Assembly (NCBI GenBank): GCA_002347645.1
Contig: DDYF01000019.1
Location: 1-64,000 of the forward strand
Reading direction: 5' to 3'
Origin: Thermoleophilia bacterium UBA2241
GTDB lineage: Bacteria; Actinomycetota; Thermoleophilia; UBA2241
Length of the DNA: 64,000 nucleotides
Below are positions 63,235 to 64,000 of the stretch, in pieces (positions within the stretch are counted from its first letter, which is position 1; each line of letters opens with the position of its first letter). The notes beneath the pieces are model-generated. The model was not told the DNA's origin. It searched no databases and worked only from the letters and a program-made list of their open reading frames with translations. A program made the position numbers and the translations under genes.

Positions 63235-64000
63235 GCAGCCGACGTAGCTCCCCTGGAGAGGGGGACGCCGGAGGAGCACGCCTCACCGGCACCGCGCGCG
63301 AGCAGCACTTGGCGCCGGACGCCGCCGGCGGCCTGCTCTGGCAGCCTGCCGACGAGACGCTGCCGACGGCACGGCTCGGCGCGCTGCAGATGGAGCGCCT
63401 GCGCGAGACGCTGCGCAACGCCTACGAGCACATCCCCTTCTACCGCAAGAAGCTCGACGAACTCGGCATCAAGCCTGAAGACGTCGACTGTCACGGCGAT
63501 GTCGCCGATCTGCCCTTCACGACGAAGGTCGACCTGCGCGACCACTACCCGTTCGGTATGTTCGCCCGTCCGCGCGAGGAGATCGTGCGCGTCCACGCGA
63601 GCTCGGGGACGACGGGCAACCCGACGACGGTGGGCTATACACGGGACGACGTCGACATGTGGGGCGACCTCATCGCGCGGACGCTGGCCGCCGGCGGCGT
63701 CAAGCCCGGCGACCTGTTGCAGAACGCGTACGGGTACGGTCTGTTCACGGGAGGTCTCGGCCTTCACTTCGGCGCCGAACGGCTCGGCTGCACCGTCGTC
63801 CCCATCTCGGGCGGCAACACCGAGCGCCAACTCAAGATCATGCGCGACTTCGGCGCCACGGCGCTGAGCTGCACGCCCTCGTACGCGATGTACCTGGCCG
63901 AGGCGGCGCGCGACCGCGGCCTGCGCCCCGAGGACCTGCCCATCCGGGTGGGTTTCCACGGCGCCGAGCCGTGGACCAACGAGCTGCGGCTCCAGGTCGA
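63231..64000 (+). CDS. paaK: Phenylacetate-CoA ligase, partial at window end
   Basis: The first 256 codons of an adenylate-forming ligase that runs off the window. GTG at 63231 overlaps the ACT stop (GTGA). Visible are LRNAYEHIPFYRKKLDELGI, DLPFTTKVDLRDHYPFGMFA, the ATP-binding HASSGTTGNPTTVGYT, GYGLFTGGLGLHFGAERLG and VGFHGAEPWT, all typical of PaaK, though the P-loop has NPT where KPT is usual. It activates phenylacetate or indoleacetate with CoA and ATP. It may instead run backwards, making ATP from aryl-acetyl-CoA produced by IorAB. A short polar segment (about 25 residues) precedes the usual start of the family. Confidence 0.93.
   Translation, partial: MSSRRSSPGEGDAGGARLTGTAREQHLAPDAAGGLLWQPADETLPTARLGALQMERLRETLRNAYEHIPFYRKKLDELGIKPEDVDCHGDVADLPFTTKVDLRDHYPFGMFARPREEIVRVHASSGTTGNPTTVGYTRDDVDMWGDLIARTLAAGGVKPGDLLQNAYGYGLFTGGLGLHFGAERLGCTVVPISGGNTERQLKIMRDFGATALSCTPSYAMYLAEAARDRGLRPEDLPIRVGFHGAEPWTNELRLQV

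Noticed and set aside
1..64000. tRNA, rRNA, CRISPR, insertion-sequence and prophage signals
   Set aside because: No T-loop-like words with cloverleaf pairing, no regularly spaced repeats and no transposase or phage structural motifs were found; the 'phage holin' family gene at 18640 is an ordinary chromosomal membrane protein.

Overview
This window looks like chromosomal DNA from a high-GC member of the Actinomycetota (Actinobacteria). The signs are a very GC-rich composition in nearly every gene, many GTG (and one probable TTG) start codons, 4-bp ATGA/GTGA gene overlaps, several start codons only 6-9 nt after a -10 hexamer (leaderless mRNAs), a PASTA-domain kinase-like protein and conserved actinobacterial membrane proteins. 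Fermentative or anaerobic traits (a giant 2-hydroxyacyl-CoA dehydratase activase-like fusion and an indolepyruvate:ferredoxin oxidoreductase operon) point to a deep-branching anaerobic or facultative lineage. The class cannot be fixed from sequence reading alone. I see no tRNA, rRNA, CRISPR array, insertion sequence or prophage, and no gene-free stretch reaches 300 bp; the longest is 5188-5485.

Layout. 1-7.4 kb: small regulator/target pairs with readable operators. These are padR with a 34-bp dyad, a tetR divergent from a DUF4386 membrane protein with two palindromes between them, a frameshifted ECF sigma gene with its membrane partner, and a second tetR whose 13-bp operator word recurs before an adenine deaminase gene. 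7.5-13.5 kb: a ~1485-aa activase fusion convergent with a PASTA protein whose kinase domain has lost its catalytic residues. 13.5-20.4 kb: a nuclease-fold protein, pirin, an SRPBCC-like protein, a K+ channel plus metallo-hydrolase, and membrane proteins. 20.5-22.6 kb: an ECF sigma factor with a membrane-anchored tail, a secreted low-complexity protein and an unusual RNA structure between them. 22.7-29.2 kb: two aminotransferases, an M20 deacylase, an amidase and an M24 hydrolase, probably for amino-acid derivative or peptide salvage.

29.3-35.8 kb: an MBOAT/SGNH acyl-transfer pair, a GGQ release-factor-like protein, a TSUP/DUF1634 transporter and a BlaI-like regulator with a DUF885 peptidase. 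35.8-43.1 kb: a diguanylate cyclase, a response regulator and histidine kinase, a CobB/CbiA-like protein with a degenerate active site, and a large membrane protein. 43.1-44.9 kb: NAD salvage (nicotinate phosphoribosyltransferase and nicotinamidase). 45.6-48.8 kb: an Rrf2 regulator, galE, and a zinc-ribbon gene divergent from a thioredoxin-CcdA pair around a CsoR-like operator. 48.9-52.7 kb: a large FAD/Fe-S oxidoreductase and a response regulator. 53.2-57.9 kb: a marR-MFS pump operon and a rhomboid-PHP-lipid kinase operon. 58-60.3 kb: a variant uracil-DNA glycosylase-like protein and a Roadblock/degenerate-GGDEF group. 60.4 kb to the end: iorA-iorB-ACT-paaK, an overlapping operon that should turn aryl-pyruvates into aryl-acetyl-CoA and regenerate aryl-acetyl-CoA from aryl-acetate.

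Gene functions come from recognised motifs and family resemblance; no database search was run. Promoter, operator and terminator calls come from reading dyads and hexamers by eye.
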